Shown one piece after another: positions 25,824-34,627 of a DNA stretch of 64,000 bases. Location: NCBI GenBank assembly GCA_947574055.1, contig CANPIC010000004.1, forward strand, positions 25,327-89,326. Reading direction: 5' to 3'. Under the pieces are notes generated by a model that did no database searches, was not told where the DNA came from, and saw only the letters and a list, made by a program, of their open reading frames with translations. Within the stretch, counting starts at the first letter, position 1. Each line of letters starts with the position of its first letter. The position numbers were made by a program, and so were the translations under genes. The stretch is from an uncultured bacterium. GTDB lineage: Bacteria; Bacillota; Clostridia; Lachnospirales; Lachnospiraceae.

Positions 25824-26987
25824 TTATTTTTCAAACAGTTTCTCCAGCGCCTCCTCCTTCATCCCGGAACCGATCACACAGATACGGCCTGTCAGATCTG
25901 CCCCGCCGCTGCGAATATCCGTCTCACCCGGTACATAGTCAAAGTATGTCCACTGTCCCTCGCCGCCTGGCAACATGCCCTTGGCCCGCAGAACAAGTCC
26001 GTAAGTACGCTCGTCCTCCAGTGCCTTCAGACAGTTCTCAATCTCTGTCCGTGTATAGCAAGCGGAAGTTTCCCTGCCCCAACTCGTAAAGACTTCCTCC
26101 GCATGATGATGACCATCTGCATGACAGCCACAGGTACAGTCAGCACCATGTGCATGCGCTTCCCCGTGATGATGACAGTGCCCGCCATGCTCCTCTCCGT
26201 GATGATGACAGTGCCCGCCATGCTCCTCTCCGTGATGATGGCAGTGCCCGCCATGCCCCTCTCCATGATGATGACAGTGCTCACCATGTTCCTCTTTATG
26301 AGGATGACTGTGTCCGCCTTGCTCCTGCTCATGATCATGGCTGTGTTCCTGTTGGCTGCGCACCTCTTCCATCAGTTCCTGCATCCAGTCAGTTTTCTCT
26401 TCCATGGCTCCGAGGATCTGTCTGCCGTCAAGTGCTTCCCATGGTGTGGTGATCACTGTGGCTTTCTGATTGTGTTCCCGGATGATTTCCAGCGCCCTGG
26501 CCGTTTTTTCCTGGCTGATGCCTCCCGTCCGGCTGAGAATGATAAGGCCTGCATGCGCAATCTGATTCAGGAAAAATTCGCCAAAGTTTTTGGCATACAT
26601 GTTACATTTGGAAGCATCCACCACCACCACTGCACTGCTCAGAGACACTTGTGCATCTGTCCTTACATTCTGCACCGCACGGATCACATCGGACAGTTTA
26701 CCGACCCCGGAGGGCTCGATCAGAATCCGCTCCGGGCTATAAGTCTCCAGTACTTCCTGCAGGGAAGCGCCAAAATCCCCCACCAGAGAGCAGCAGATAC
26801 AGCCGGAATTCATCTCTTTCATCTCCACACCGGATTCTTTCAAAAATCCGCCGTCGATACCGATCTCACCAAACTCATTTTCTATCAATACCACTTTCGT
26901 ATCCTGCAGTGCTTCCTGCAGCAGTTTTCTGATCAGTGTCGTCTTTCCCGCACCCAGAAAACCGGATATAATATCAATCTTTGTCAT
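25824..26987 (-). CDS. G3E-family metallochaperone GTPase with a His-rich repeat
   Basis: The 387-residue protein has the P-loop ISGFLGAGKTTLIRKLL, the metal-binding motif NSGCICCSLVGDF (CxCC), and EPSGVGKLSDVI, all classic for CobW/YeiR/ZNG1-type proteins that deliver Zn, Co or Ni. Between the GTPase and C-terminal domains is a region with about four copies of an 11-residue unit (HHHGEEHGGHC), encoded by a 33-bp DNA repeat at 26165-26297. This could store or sense metal. ATG at 26987 follows AAGGGATG. The presence of a CbiK-type cobaltochelatase nearby makes cobalt one candidate, zinc another. Confidence 0.85.
   Translation of the reverse strand: MTKIDIISGFLGAGKTTLIRKLLQEALQDTKVVLIENEFGEIGIDGGFLKESGVEMKEMNSGCICCSLVGDFGASLQEVLETYSPERILIEPSGVGKLSDVIRAVQNVRTDAQVSLSSAVVVVDASKCNMYAKNFGEFFLNQIAHAGLIILSRTGGISQEKTARALEIIREHNQKATVITTPWEALDGRQILGAMEEKTDWMQELMEEVRSQQEHSHDHEQEQGGHSHPHKEEHGEHCHHHGEGHGGHCHHHGEEHGGHCHHHGEEHGGHCHHHGEAHAHGADCTCGCHADGHHHAEEVFTSWGRETSACYTRTEIENCLKALEDERTYGLVLRAKGMLPGGEGQWTYFDYVPGETDIRSGGADLTGRICVIGSGMKEEALEKLFEK
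26165..26297 (-). repeat. 33-bp coding repeat, about four copies, encoding a His-rich metal-binding stretch
   Basis: Copies start near 26166, 26199, 26232 and 26265 with few differences, mostly in third positions. Each encodes eleven residues with five His and one Cys. It lies in frame in the G3E GTPase gene. Confidence 0.85.
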
Positions 26988-27082
26988 ATAACATCCCTTC
27001 TTCCAAAACATGACCTGTATTCCCACTGACCATCCACAAAGTCAGCCACATTCCCGGCGGTCTGCCCCGGGGCTTTGCACTC

Positions 27083-27874
27083 TTATGGGATCCGGCTGCG
27101 CTCTGCCAGTATGCTCTCCATTGGCAGGCTGGCGGTCTCATCATCATGGCCTCCCGTGATCATCCCCACACAGTGCCCATGTATATCAAATGTGCCGCCG
27201 CCGGACATGCCCGGTTTGGCCCTACAATAATTATATATCATATGTGACCCAAATTCGTCAAAGTAATACCATGGATCTGCCACAATCCCTTCGGAAATAT
27301 TGCTGGCGACTCCGTCAGTGGAACCTACCATAAATATTTCGCTGCCTTTGGCAAGCTGCGAATTACAGCCGCCTTTGACCGAGACGCTGCGCAGCCTGGC
27401 CCGTCTCTCATAGGAAAGCTGACTGATATCGGCCAGCACAAATCCCACGTCCAGCGTCTCCGACAGATAGAGCCTTCTGGCAGATACCTCCGCCCCATTG
27501 TAGAGTCTGACCAGGGAAAATTCCTGTCCCGCCAGCTGGTGGCGGTTGGAGGCAATCAGCAGGGAGTCTTCCCCGATTTCCAGTATAATGCCGCTCCCCA
27601 GAAAATTTCCCGTTCGTATCTGTACCACCGCCGGCATCACATTGCGGATCGACTGTGACATATCGCCGTTGTAATTCTCCGGCGTCCTCAACAGCTCCAG
27701 ATGGACCAGCCCCATCCACTCATCTTCCGGCGTCGTTGTCTGAATCAGCGGTCCCGGCGGCTGCTTGCTGGCATATGCCCGGCCGGCGGGAAGAAACAGC
27801 ATGACTACAACAAAAGCGGCCATACCAAAGCACCTGCTGCAAAGCCGGACGCCGCTGCGCCGCGGATCATTCAT
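27083..27874 (-). CDS. Secreted trypsin-like serine peptidase
   Basis: The 263-residue protein has an N-terminal hydrophobic segment (MAAFVVVMLFLPAGRAYA) consistent with a signal peptide or anchor. It then shows the trypsin/Deg fold: GSGIILEIGEDSLLIASNRH (His), SETLDVGFVLAD (Asp) and KPGMSGGGTFDIHG (Ser in GMSGG). No PDZ domain follows. I prefer the ATG at 27874, which overlaps the hemB stop; a GGAGG lies directly against it, so translation may instead rely on coupling, or use an ATG 30 bases earlier. Substrate unknown. Confidence 0.75.
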   Translation of the reverse strand: MNDPRRSGVRLCSRCFGMAAFVVVMLFLPAGRAYASKQPPGPLIQTTTPEDEWMGLVHLELLRTPENYNGDMSQSIRNVMPAVVQIRTGNFLGSGIILEIGEDSLLIASNRHQLAGQEFSLVRLYNGAEVSARRLYLSETLDVGFVLADISQLSYERRARLRSVSVKGGCNSQLAKGSEIFMVGSTDGVASNISEGIVADPWYYFDEFGSHMIYNYCRAKPGMSGGGTFDIHGHCVGMITGGHDDETASLPMESILAERSRIP

Positions 27875-28832
27875 CCTCCAGCCACCCCGCTGCGTCCAGT
27901 GCATGATAGGTGATAATAATATCCGCGCCCGCCCGTCTCATCGCCAGCAGATTTTCCATCACGATACGCCGCTCGTCAATCCATCCCCGCTGCGCGGCCG
28001 CTTTGACCATAGCATATTCACCACTCACATTATATACGGCCAGGGGATAGTCAAAGCGCTGCGCGGCCGCTTTCAGCACATCCAGATATGCCAGACCCGG
28101 TTTCACCATCAGGATATCGGCGCCTTCCCCGATATCCGCTTCCATCTCCCGCAGCGCTTCCCTGGCGTTAGGCGGGTCCATCTGATAGCTGCGCCGGTCT
28201 CCAAAACCCGGCGCGGAATGAGCCGCATCCCGGAACGGGGAATAATAAGCCGAAGCATACTTGGCGCTGTAAGACATAATGGGCGTATCCTGATAGCCGG
28301 CGTCATCCAGTCCCCGGCGGATGGCAGCCACACGGCCATCCATCATATCCGAAGGCGCAATGATATCTGCCCCGGCCTCCGCCAGACTTACCGACATCTT
28401 CACAAGCAGCGGCAACGTCTCATCATTCAGGATCCGGCACCCCTCCACCAGCCCGCAGTGCCCATGGGAAGTATATTCACACAGACACACATCCACAATC
28501 AGCAGCAGCTGCGGATATGCTTCTTTCAGATATCTCACCGCCCGCTGGGTGATCCCCTCTCTGGCATAGGCCTGGCTTCCTGTCGCATCCTTATGAGCGG
28601 GAATCCCAAAGAGCAGCACATTACGTATGCCCCGCTGTCTGATCCTGTCACATTCTTCATGGAGCCTGTCAAGAGAAAACTGGCAGATACCCGGCATGGA
28701 ATCCACCGGATTGCGGATATTCTCTCCTTCTATCACAAATATGGGATAGACCAGCTGTTCTTTATGGAGCCTCGTCTCCTGCACCAGGCACCTGATGGCT
28801 TCGCTGCTGCGCAGCCTTCTCATCCTTTTCAT
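27867..28832 (-). CDS. hemB: Porphobilinogen synthase (5-aminolevulinate dehydratase)
   Basis: HemB joins two 5-aminolevulinate molecules to porphobilinogen. The 321-residue protein shows the zinc-binding DVCLCEYTSHGHCGLVE, the first catalytic lysine region MSYSAKYASAYYSPFRDAAHS and the Schiff-base lysine region MVKPGLAYLD. AAAGGA precedes the start. It is the last biosynthetic gene of the tetrapyrrole operon, 30 bases after cobA-hemD. Confidence 0.96.
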   Translation of the reverse strand: MKRMRRLRSSEAIRCLVQETRLHKEQLVYPIFVIEGENIRNPVDSMPGICQFSLDRLHEECDRIRQRGIRNVLLFGIPAHKDATGSQAYAREGITQRAVRYLKEAYPQLLLIVDVCLCEYTSHGHCGLVEGCRILNDETLPLLVKMSVSLAEAGADIIAPSDMMDGRVAAIRRGLDDAGYQDTPIMSYSAKYASAYYSPFRDAAHSAPGFGDRRSYQMDPPNAREALREMEADIGEGADILMVKPGLAYLDVLKAAAQRFDYPLAVYNVSGEYAMVKAAAQRGWIDERRIVMENLLAMRRAGADIIITYHALDAAGWLEDE

Positions 28833-28862
28833 ATCACATAGTCCTTTCTGTGTATGCGGTTA

Positions 28863-30425
28863 TCATCCTCTCTGCCCGGCCGCCATCCGGTCAGCGATCA
28901 CAGCCTCTGCCAGCCCCCGGGCCGTAAAGGTCTGCGCCGTCAGGCAGTCGCTGCATCCCGCGTCTGCCAGCGCCCTGGTCGTATGCACGCCAATGGCGCA
29001 TATCTTCACATCCCTGATCGCCTCTGTATCAAAAATATGAGGATTTTCCCGGCAAAATGCCGCCACTCCCGAGCCGCTGGCAAAAACAAGATAGGACAGG
29101 GTTGCCAGTTTTTCCGGCGCGCAGCAGGCACCGGCTCTCGTCCGGTAGGCATGCACCCGCACTGTCTCTATCCCCGCTCCCGTCAGCGTCCGCTCCAGTA
29201 CCGGATTCCCCTCCCGTGCCTGCCAGAGCAGCACCTTGTCCTGCCCCGCCTTTACACGGCGCAAAAGCGCATCTGCCAGATGTGCCGCCGTAAAGACCTC
29301 AGAGACCAGATCCGGATATATCCCCCGCTCGGTAAACGCCTGCGCCGTACCGCTCCCGATTACCGCGATCCGCAGCCCGGCCAGCAGGCGTACATCCATC
29401 TGCCTGTCGGTAAGCAACTGCAGAAAGTGTGCCACGCCATTGGCACTGGTAAATACCGCCCAGGTATAGCCTGCCAGCCCTTCCAGCACATCGGCCGCTC
29501 CCTCCTCCGCCTGTGTCAGCAGCGGCTGTATCCAAAGCGTCTCCGCACCGGCTTCTCCAAAGAGCCGTCCCAGCTTCTCAGCCAGGCGGCGTGTCCCCAC
29601 CAGTCCCACGCGGATACCCTGCAGCGGAAGACGGCTTTCGCAGCGCAGTGAAAATGCCGCCGTCTCTCCGACCACAATCACGGCCGGGGAGACAATGCCT
29701 TTTTCCCGGACCTTTTCCGCGATATCTGCCAGTGTGCCCCGCACCGCCGTCTCATCATACCGGCTGCCATTTCCAATCACTGCCGCCGGCAGTGCCGGCG
29801 GCCTGCCGGACTCCCGCAACAGCCTGCAGATCAGGGACAGCCCCGAAAGCCCCATCAGAAACACCAAGGTCCCTTCCGCATCCCTCAGACTCTCTATCTG
29901 TCCGCGCAGATACGCTTCCCGCTCAGCCATCCCCGTCTTTGCCGGCTGTCCCGTGATCACATGAAAAGAACGACTGATCTGCCTGTGTGTCACCGGAATA
30001 CCGGCAAGTTCCGGTACGGCTATGGCGCTGGTCACACCGGGCACAAAGCTGAACGGGATGCACGCCGCCATCAGACTCTCCGCCTCTTCTCCGCCCCGGC
30101 CAAAGACAAAAGGATCACCTCCTTTGAGGCGTACCACCTGCCTCCCGGCCTGTGCCTTCTCCGTCAAAAGCCGGTTGATCTCTTCCTGCTTCCAGCTATG
30201 ATGCCCGGCCTGCTTTCCCACATAGATCCGCTCACAGTCCTCTCTTACCTCTGCCAGCAGTTCCTCGCCGCTGAGCCGGTCGTATACCACCGTATCACAC
30301 CGGCGCAGCAGTTCCAGTCCGGCGACCGTGATCAGATCACGCCGGCCCGGACCGGCACCCACCAGATACACATGCCCCGTCAAAATGCCCTTATCCTTAT
30401 TATGCTTCCTGTTTTCCGCTGTCAT
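28863..30425 (-). CDS. cobA-hemD: Fused uroporphyrinogen-III methyltransferase/synthase (CobA-HemD)
   Basis: The N-terminal half (about residues 10-255) is SUMT: VYLVGAGPGRRDLITVAG, VRLKGGDPFVFGRGGEE and the motif VTSAIAVPELAGIPVTHR. The C-terminal half (about 265-515) is uroporphyrinogen-III synthase, with weakly conserved motifs such as WAVFTSANGVAHFL and FASGSGVAAF. Together they close the ring and add two methyl groups to give precorrin-2. This fusion is common in clostridia. I use ATG at 30425; a TTG at 30437 is possible. Confidence 0.93.
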   Translation of the reverse strand: MTAENRKHNKDKGILTGHVYLVGAGPGRRDLITVAGLELLRRCDTVVYDRLSGEELLAEVREDCERIYVGKQAGHHSWKQEEINRLLTEKAQAGRQVVRLKGGDPFVFGRGGEEAESLMAACIPFSFVPGVTSAIAVPELAGIPVTHRQISRSFHVITGQPAKTGMAEREAYLRGQIESLRDAEGTLVFLMGLSGLSLICRLLRESGRPPALPAAVIGNGSRYDETAVRGTLADIAEKVREKGIVSPAVIVVGETAAFSLRCESRLPLQGIRVGLVGTRRLAEKLGRLFGEAGAETLWIQPLLTQAEEGAADVLEGLAGYTWAVFTSANGVAHFLQLLTDRQMDVRLLAGLRIAVIGSGTAQAFTERGIYPDLVSEVFTAAHLADALLRRVKAGQDKVLLWQAREGNPVLERTLTGAGIETVRVHAYRTRAGACCAPEKLATLSYLVFASGSGVAAFCRENPHIFDTEAIRDVKICAIGVHTTRALADAGCSDCLTAQTFTARGLAEAVIADRMAAGQRG

Positions 30426-30453
30426 ACCTGTATCCAATCACAAAAGTCTGCCG

Positions 30454-31329
30454 TCACAGAGCAGACAATATCCTTTCCGCCAGTTCTTTTCCCAGCTTTT
30501 CGCCATCCCCGGCGGCCGCGGCGCCGCTCACCCGGGAATACCAGGGGCGCCCTGCCGTCCAGTAGGCCGCAGTCATATGGAGAATATTGCCCCGGCAGCG
30601 CGAATATGCCGCAACCGGCTGCCGGCAGTCAGCACCCACAGCCCGCAAATAGGCCCGTTCTGCCAGGAAACAGGCCATCGTCTCCCTGTCATTGACCGCC
30701 TCCAAAAGTCCCCGGAAAGGCGTATCCTTTCTGCACTGGACAGCGATAATCCCCTGCGCCGGGGCCGGAAGGAACTCCTCCCTGCTCAGCTGCGTCACTT
30801 CATACGCGGTTAACGAGAGCCCCGCCAGCCTCTCCAGCCCGGCGGCGGCCAGGATCAGCCCGTCCACCTCACCGTCCTGCAGCTTTTTCAGTCTGGTACC
30901 CACATTGCCCCGCAGCGCCTTTGTCTCCCATCCCAGATAGAGACGCACCTGCTGCCTGCGCCGCAGACTGGAGGTCCCTATCACTGCATCGGGGCCGGGC
31001 TTTTTGCCCCGCAGCGTCACCAGCACATCCCCCGGATTGCCTCTGGGCAAAACGGCACACACCCCCAGCTGGTCCGGACTCTCCGCCGGCATATCTTTGC
31101 CGCTATGGACCGCCACGTCTATCGCCCCATCCAGCAAAGCCTGCTCGAAAACAGATACAAACATCCCCTTGCCTTCCAGTTCATATAATGGCCTGTCCAG
31201 TATGATGTCACCTGTCGTACTCATTTCCACCAGTTCATACAACAGATCCGGCGCGGCAGCTCTGCATGCCTGTAGAAACAGTTCTGCCTGTGCCAGTGCC
31301 AGAGGGCTTTTCCTGGTGCCGATCCGCAT
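30454..31329 (-). CDS. hemC: Hydroxymethylbilane synthase (porphobilinogen deaminase)
   Basis: HemC polymerises four porphobilinogens. The 291-residue protein starts MRIGTRKSPLALAQAELF and has HSGKDMP, GTSSLRRRQQ and AVGADCRQPVAAY, whose Cys carries the dipyrromethane cofactor. The usual family start is at 31329; open sequence further upstream overlaps sirC and is not counted. It lies 13 bases after sirC and 16 bases or more before cobA-hemD. Confidence 0.95.
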   Translation of the reverse strand: MRIGTRKSPLALAQAELFLQACRAAAPDLLYELVEMSTTGDIILDRPLYELEGKGMFVSVFEQALLDGAIDVAVHSGKDMPAESPDQLGVCAVLPRGNPGDVLVTLRGKKPGPDAVIGTSSLRRRQQVRLYLGWETKALRGNVGTRLKKLQDGEVDGLILAAAGLERLAGLSLTAYEVTQLSREEFLPAPAQGIIAVQCRKDTPFRGLLEAVNDRETMACFLAERAYLRAVGADCRQPVAAYSRCRGNILHMTAAYWTAGRPWYSRVSGAAAAGDGEKLGKELAERILSAL

Positions 31330-31342
31330 AACGGTCCGCCCT

Positions 31343-31837
31343 TCACCCACGTTCCTTCCCTTCCTTTCTGATCTCTGCAAGCCACCCGGGCAGCGCCGCT
31401 TCCAGCTTCTGGCGAAGCAGCGAGGCCGTCCCGGGCGAGATACCCGAGGTGCTCACCCCCACCGCAATCTCCCCTTCCCTGCACCAGGCCGGGAAAAAAA
31501 AGCTGCACTCCTGCCGGCAATCCGCCACATTGACCGGAATCCCTCTTTCCCGGCAGCAGGCAGCGATTGTGCCATTCACCCGGCGGTCATCTGTGGCCGC
31601 GATAACCACCGCCCAGTCCGCCGCCCGCAGATCCTCTTCCCGGAAACTGCGCCGCAGCCGGTGCAGTCTCTCTGCACCACCGCTTAGAGCCGCTGATTCC
31701 CTGAACGACTCCGCCACCATCGTCACATCGGCCCCAAAGGCCAGCAGGCCCGCACACTTTCTAAAGGCTACCCGCCCGCCGCCCACGATCAGACAGGGCC
31801 GGTGCTCTAAAGAAACAAACATTGGAAAATAAGCCAT
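31343..31837 (-). CDS. sirC: Precorrin-2 dehydrogenase (SirC/Met8 N-terminal type)
   Basis: The 164-residue protein has the NAD-binding motif CLIVGGGRVAFRKCAGLLAFGADVTMVA, then WAVVIAATDDRRVNGTIAACCRERGIPVNVAD and VGVSTSGISPGTASLLRQKLE, the pattern of precorrin-2 dehydrogenases that give sirohydrochlorin. The C-terminal ferrochelatase part of Met8/CysG is missing, so chelation must rely on another enzyme, such as the CbiK fusion upstream. The GAGGAG that precedes ATG 31837 overlaps the hemA stop. Confidence 0.9.
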   Translation of the reverse strand: MAYFPMFVSLEHRPCLIVGGGRVAFRKCAGLLAFGADVTMVAESFRESAALSGGAERLHRLRRSFREEDLRAADWAVVIAATDDRRVNGTIAACCRERGIPVNVADCRQECSFFFPAWCREGEIAVGVSTSGISPGTASLLRQKLEAALPGWLAEIRKEGKERG

Positions 31838-31839
31838 CG

Positions 31840-33051
31840 TCACTCCTCTTTTTTCAGAACCTTTCTCAAAGCGCCAAAAAACCCCCGCATCTCCTGATAA
31901 TCCGCCTCATCCCGCACACGGTATAATATCTGTTCGAATGTAAGACCCGCAGCAGCCGCTTTCATTTCCGGCACCTCCCGAAGGATTTCATGAAAGAAAA
32001 GTTCTCTTTTCAGGGTATCAAGCTGGTCTTCGATCATATGCTCTGCACTTTTCCTGGCCTGCTGCTTCTTCTCATTGTTGCTGCGTGCCAGTTCCCGGAA
32101 ATAGTCCAGCTGACAGAGTTCTCCATAGTCCGCCACCTGCCTGTCAATATCCGCCGGCACGGACAGATCCAGCCACAGTGTCCGCGGCGGCGCTTCTCCA
32201 TTTTCCTGCGCCCGGGCCCTGGCCTGCTGCCATTTACGGCTCGATACCGTATAATGCGGACTGCCCGTGGCACTGACAATCACATCACAGCTTCCCATCT
32301 GCTCATACCGCGCCTCATAGGGAATCATCGTCACACCTTCCATACCGATGACCTCGCCGTCCGCCCCATGACGCCTGCTTGTACCAATCAGCGTAATCTC
32401 CTTATGCGCCCTGATATTTTTCATCACTGCGCCACCGGTAGCGCCGGTGATGCCGATGATCATAACACGGGGATTGTCCCGCCCCTTTAAAAAGGCCACT
32501 ATCCTGCCTGCCGCCAGTGTGGCAAGAGACACGGATGTTTTAGAAAGGCTGGTATCCGTTTTGATTTTTTTGGCACAGGTAATGGCACTTTTGAAAATGG
32601 TATTGAGGGCAAAGCCGGTACATCTCTCTTCCATTGCCTGATAATATGCCTGTTTGACCTGACCGAGTATCTCGTCCTCACCCATGACCATAGAGTCCAC
32701 CCCGCATGTTACCCGGTGCAGATGACGCAGCGCGCCCTCGCCGTAGTAACAGCTTCCATACATACGGCATAGTTCCATCGAAACACCCCTGGCCCGGCAG
32801 ACTGCCTCTTCCATCCGTTCCCATCTGCGCCGGGCATGTTCTTCCCATCCCCCGCTCTCCCCATCTGTCTCTTCCTCCGGGAACTGGGTATACAGTTCCA
32901 TGCGATTACAGGTAGACAATATCACACTTTCCGGCAGTTCCCCGCTCTCCCTGCAGCCCCGCAGAAAAGCGCGCTGCTGCTCTCCGGAAAAGGCGAACCT
33001 CTCTCTGATTTCCAGTGGCGCTTTTTTATAATTGATGCTGATCACATACAT
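31840..33051 (-). CDS. hemA: Glutamyl-tRNA reductase
   Basis: HemA reduces glutamyl-tRNA to glutamate-1-semialdehyde, the first step of C5 tetrapyrrole synthesis. The 403-residue protein has the catalytic-Cys motif VILSTCNRMELY, CGVDSMVMGEDEILGQVK and the NADPH-binding MIIGITGATGGAVMKNI (the more usual GAGxMG is GATGGA here). hemL (semialdehyde aminotransferase) is not in the window. It follows the CbiK-CbiL gene by four bases. Confidence 0.94.
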   Translation of the reverse strand: MYVISINYKKAPLEIRERFAFSGEQQRAFLRGCRESGELPESVILSTCNRMELYTQFPEEETDGESGGWEEHARRRWERMEEAVCRARGVSMELCRMYGSCYYGEGALRHLHRVTCGVDSMVMGEDEILGQVKQAYYQAMEERCTGFALNTIFKSAITCAKKIKTDTSLSKTSVSLATLAAGRIVAFLKGRDNPRVMIIGITGATGGAVMKNIRAHKEITLIGTSRRHGADGEVIGMEGVTMIPYEARYEQMGSCDVIVSATGSPHYTVSSRKWQQARARAQENGEAPPRTLWLDLSVPADIDRQVADYGELCQLDYFRELARSNNEKKQQARKSAEHMIEDQLDTLKRELFFHEILREVPEMKAAAAGLTFEQILYRVRDEADYQEMRGFFGALRKVLKKEE

Positions 33052-33055
33052 ACAG

Positions 33056-34561
33056 TCATTCCCCGTCTTCCGGTATCAAAATCGTCGTAAAGTAAGAATT
33101 TCTCTCCGTGTCCTCATCCAGCCCCCAGCAAAGTTCCTGCGTCTCCATACCGCAGTCCTTGACCATAGACGCCCGCTCATACAGCCCCATCTCTTTTAGA
33201 AGCTGCTTTGTCTCCGGCAGATGACGACCGCTCTTCATCAGCACCTTACTGCCCGCAAGCCCCAGACTCTCTCTGGTCCCTTCGTATCCGGCAGGAATGA
33301 TGTGAAGCGGCCCGGCCATACTGGTAAGGCTCCTGCCAAGAGCAGCCGCACAGGCGCAAAAACTGCTGACCCCCGGCAGCAGTGTCACCTCATACCCGGC
33401 AGTGCGCAGCGGGGCTGCCAGGTAAGATACCGTGGCATACACACTCACATCGCCCAGCACTGCCATGCCGACATTTTTACCGTTGTCCAGATAGCCGCTG
33501 ACTTTCTCCGCCAGTGTCTGATAGACCTCTTCGCGCTTTTCCTTATCTCTTGTCATCAGGAAATCCAGATACAGGATTTCCTTTTCCTCCAGCCCCAGAT
33601 AGCCGCCATCCCCAAACATCTCCCCGATACGCTGCCCGGCCCGGCGGACTATGGACAATGCTATCGTATGGTAGGCCCCCGTCCTCGGTACCGCCAGCAC
33701 ATCACAGCGCCGGATACAGTCCGCCGCATCCAGTGTCAGACTGCCGCCTGCGCCCGGCCCCACACTGATGCCATAAAAGATACCGCTGAGACACTTCTTT
33801 AACTTTCTCACATAAAGACGGCGGATCTCCGGATAGGCCCCCATGCCATGCAGGACACATTGTGTCTCATACCCTCTGGCCTTGCATATGCTGGCAAAGC
33901 TCTGCGCATCCACGCCTGCCATATCATGCAGGGCATGTTCCCCCGCCACAAGCATAAACGGCACCAGTTTGATTTTTCTGATGCCTGTATCACCCGCAAA
34001 CCCGTCCAAAATCTCTTCCAGCGACGGTATCCCTTCCACTGTGGCCATAAAAAAACGCCGTCCCGGCTCCTTCTCCAGTCGCTTCTCTATCTTTTCATAG
34101 GCTCTGTTTGCCGTATGATATGTGCCATGTCCCATAAAGATGCAGACTTCGTCCCCGTCCGGGCGAAATCTGTCCTGCATCAGAGCTACCACCCTATCAT
34201 AATCTTCTTCCTGAAGCAGCAGTGGCTCCCCCACTTTCAGAAAGGCAAACTGCTCCCTCCATGCCTCCGCCTGCTGCCGGAGCCTGTCATACTCCACCCC
34301 CGGAATCAGATGCGTCGGCTGAATCCATATATGCGTATAGCCCTCTTTGCGAAATGATTCCAGTGCCTCCGGGACACCCGGGATCAGAATCCCCCGCTCT
34401 GCCAGTCGCTTTCTTACAATACTGCTCGTAAATGCACGGCGCAGCTCCCGATCCGGAAAGGACTGCGCGAGTTCCCGCTCCAGGGCATCTATCGCTTCCT
34501 CCCCGGCACGGCCATGCGTGGTGCCGAAACTCACAACCAGTATTCCTCTTTTTTCTGTCAC
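33056..34561 (-). CDS. cbiKL: Fusion of sirohydrochlorin cobaltochelatase (CbiK) and cobalt-precorrin-2 C20-methyltransferase (CbiL)
   Basis: The first about 262 residues are CbiK: ILVVSFGTTHGRAGEEAIDAL, CIFMGHGTYHTANRAYEKIE with the metal-site His, and PFMLVAGEHALHDMAG with two more. The remainder is a tetrapyrrole methylase like CbiL: FYGISVGPGAGGSLTLDAADCIRRCDVLAVP, VAVLGDVSVYATVSYL (as MAVLGDVSVYATVSYL) and VSSFCACAAALGRSL. One protein would insert cobalt and then methylate C20, the first two steps of the anaerobic cobalamin route. Most bacteria encode these separately. It begins the operon with hemA. Confidence 0.85.
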   Translation of the reverse strand: MTEKRGILVVSFGTTHGRAGEEAIDALERELAQSFPDRELRRAFTSSIVRKRLAERGILIPGVPEALESFRKEGYTHIWIQPTHLIPGVEYDRLRQQAEAWREQFAFLKVGEPLLLQEEDYDRVVALMQDRFRPDGDEVCIFMGHGTYHTANRAYEKIEKRLEKEPGRRFFMATVEGIPSLEEILDGFAGDTGIRKIKLVPFMLVAGEHALHDMAGVDAQSFASICKARGYETQCVLHGMGAYPEIRRLYVRKLKKCLSGIFYGISVGPGAGGSLTLDAADCIRRCDVLAVPRTGAYHTIALSIVRRAGQRIGEMFGDGGYLGLEEKEILYLDFLMTRDKEKREEVYQTLAEKVSGYLDNGKNVGMAVLGDVSVYATVSYLAAPLRTAGYEVTLLPGVSSFCACAAALGRSLTSMAGPLHIIPAGYEGTRESLGLAGSKVLMKSGRHLPETKQLLKEMGLYERASMVKDCGMETQELCWGLDEDTERNSYFTTILIPEDGE

Positions 34562-34627
34562 TTCCGGCTTCCTCCTTTGCTGTCATTTCCCCATCCGGCA
34601 ATGCGGACAGGCCGTCCTTTTGCCCGA

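Noticed and set aside
26165..26297. CRISPR-like or intergenic repeat array
   Set aside because: The 33-bp units are contiguous, without spacers, and in frame in a G3E GTPase gene as His-rich repeats.
34562..34627. Cobalamin riboswitch upstream of the CbiK-CbiL gene
   Set aside because: The gap is only 66 bases and holds no B12-box; the operon may be read from further upstream.
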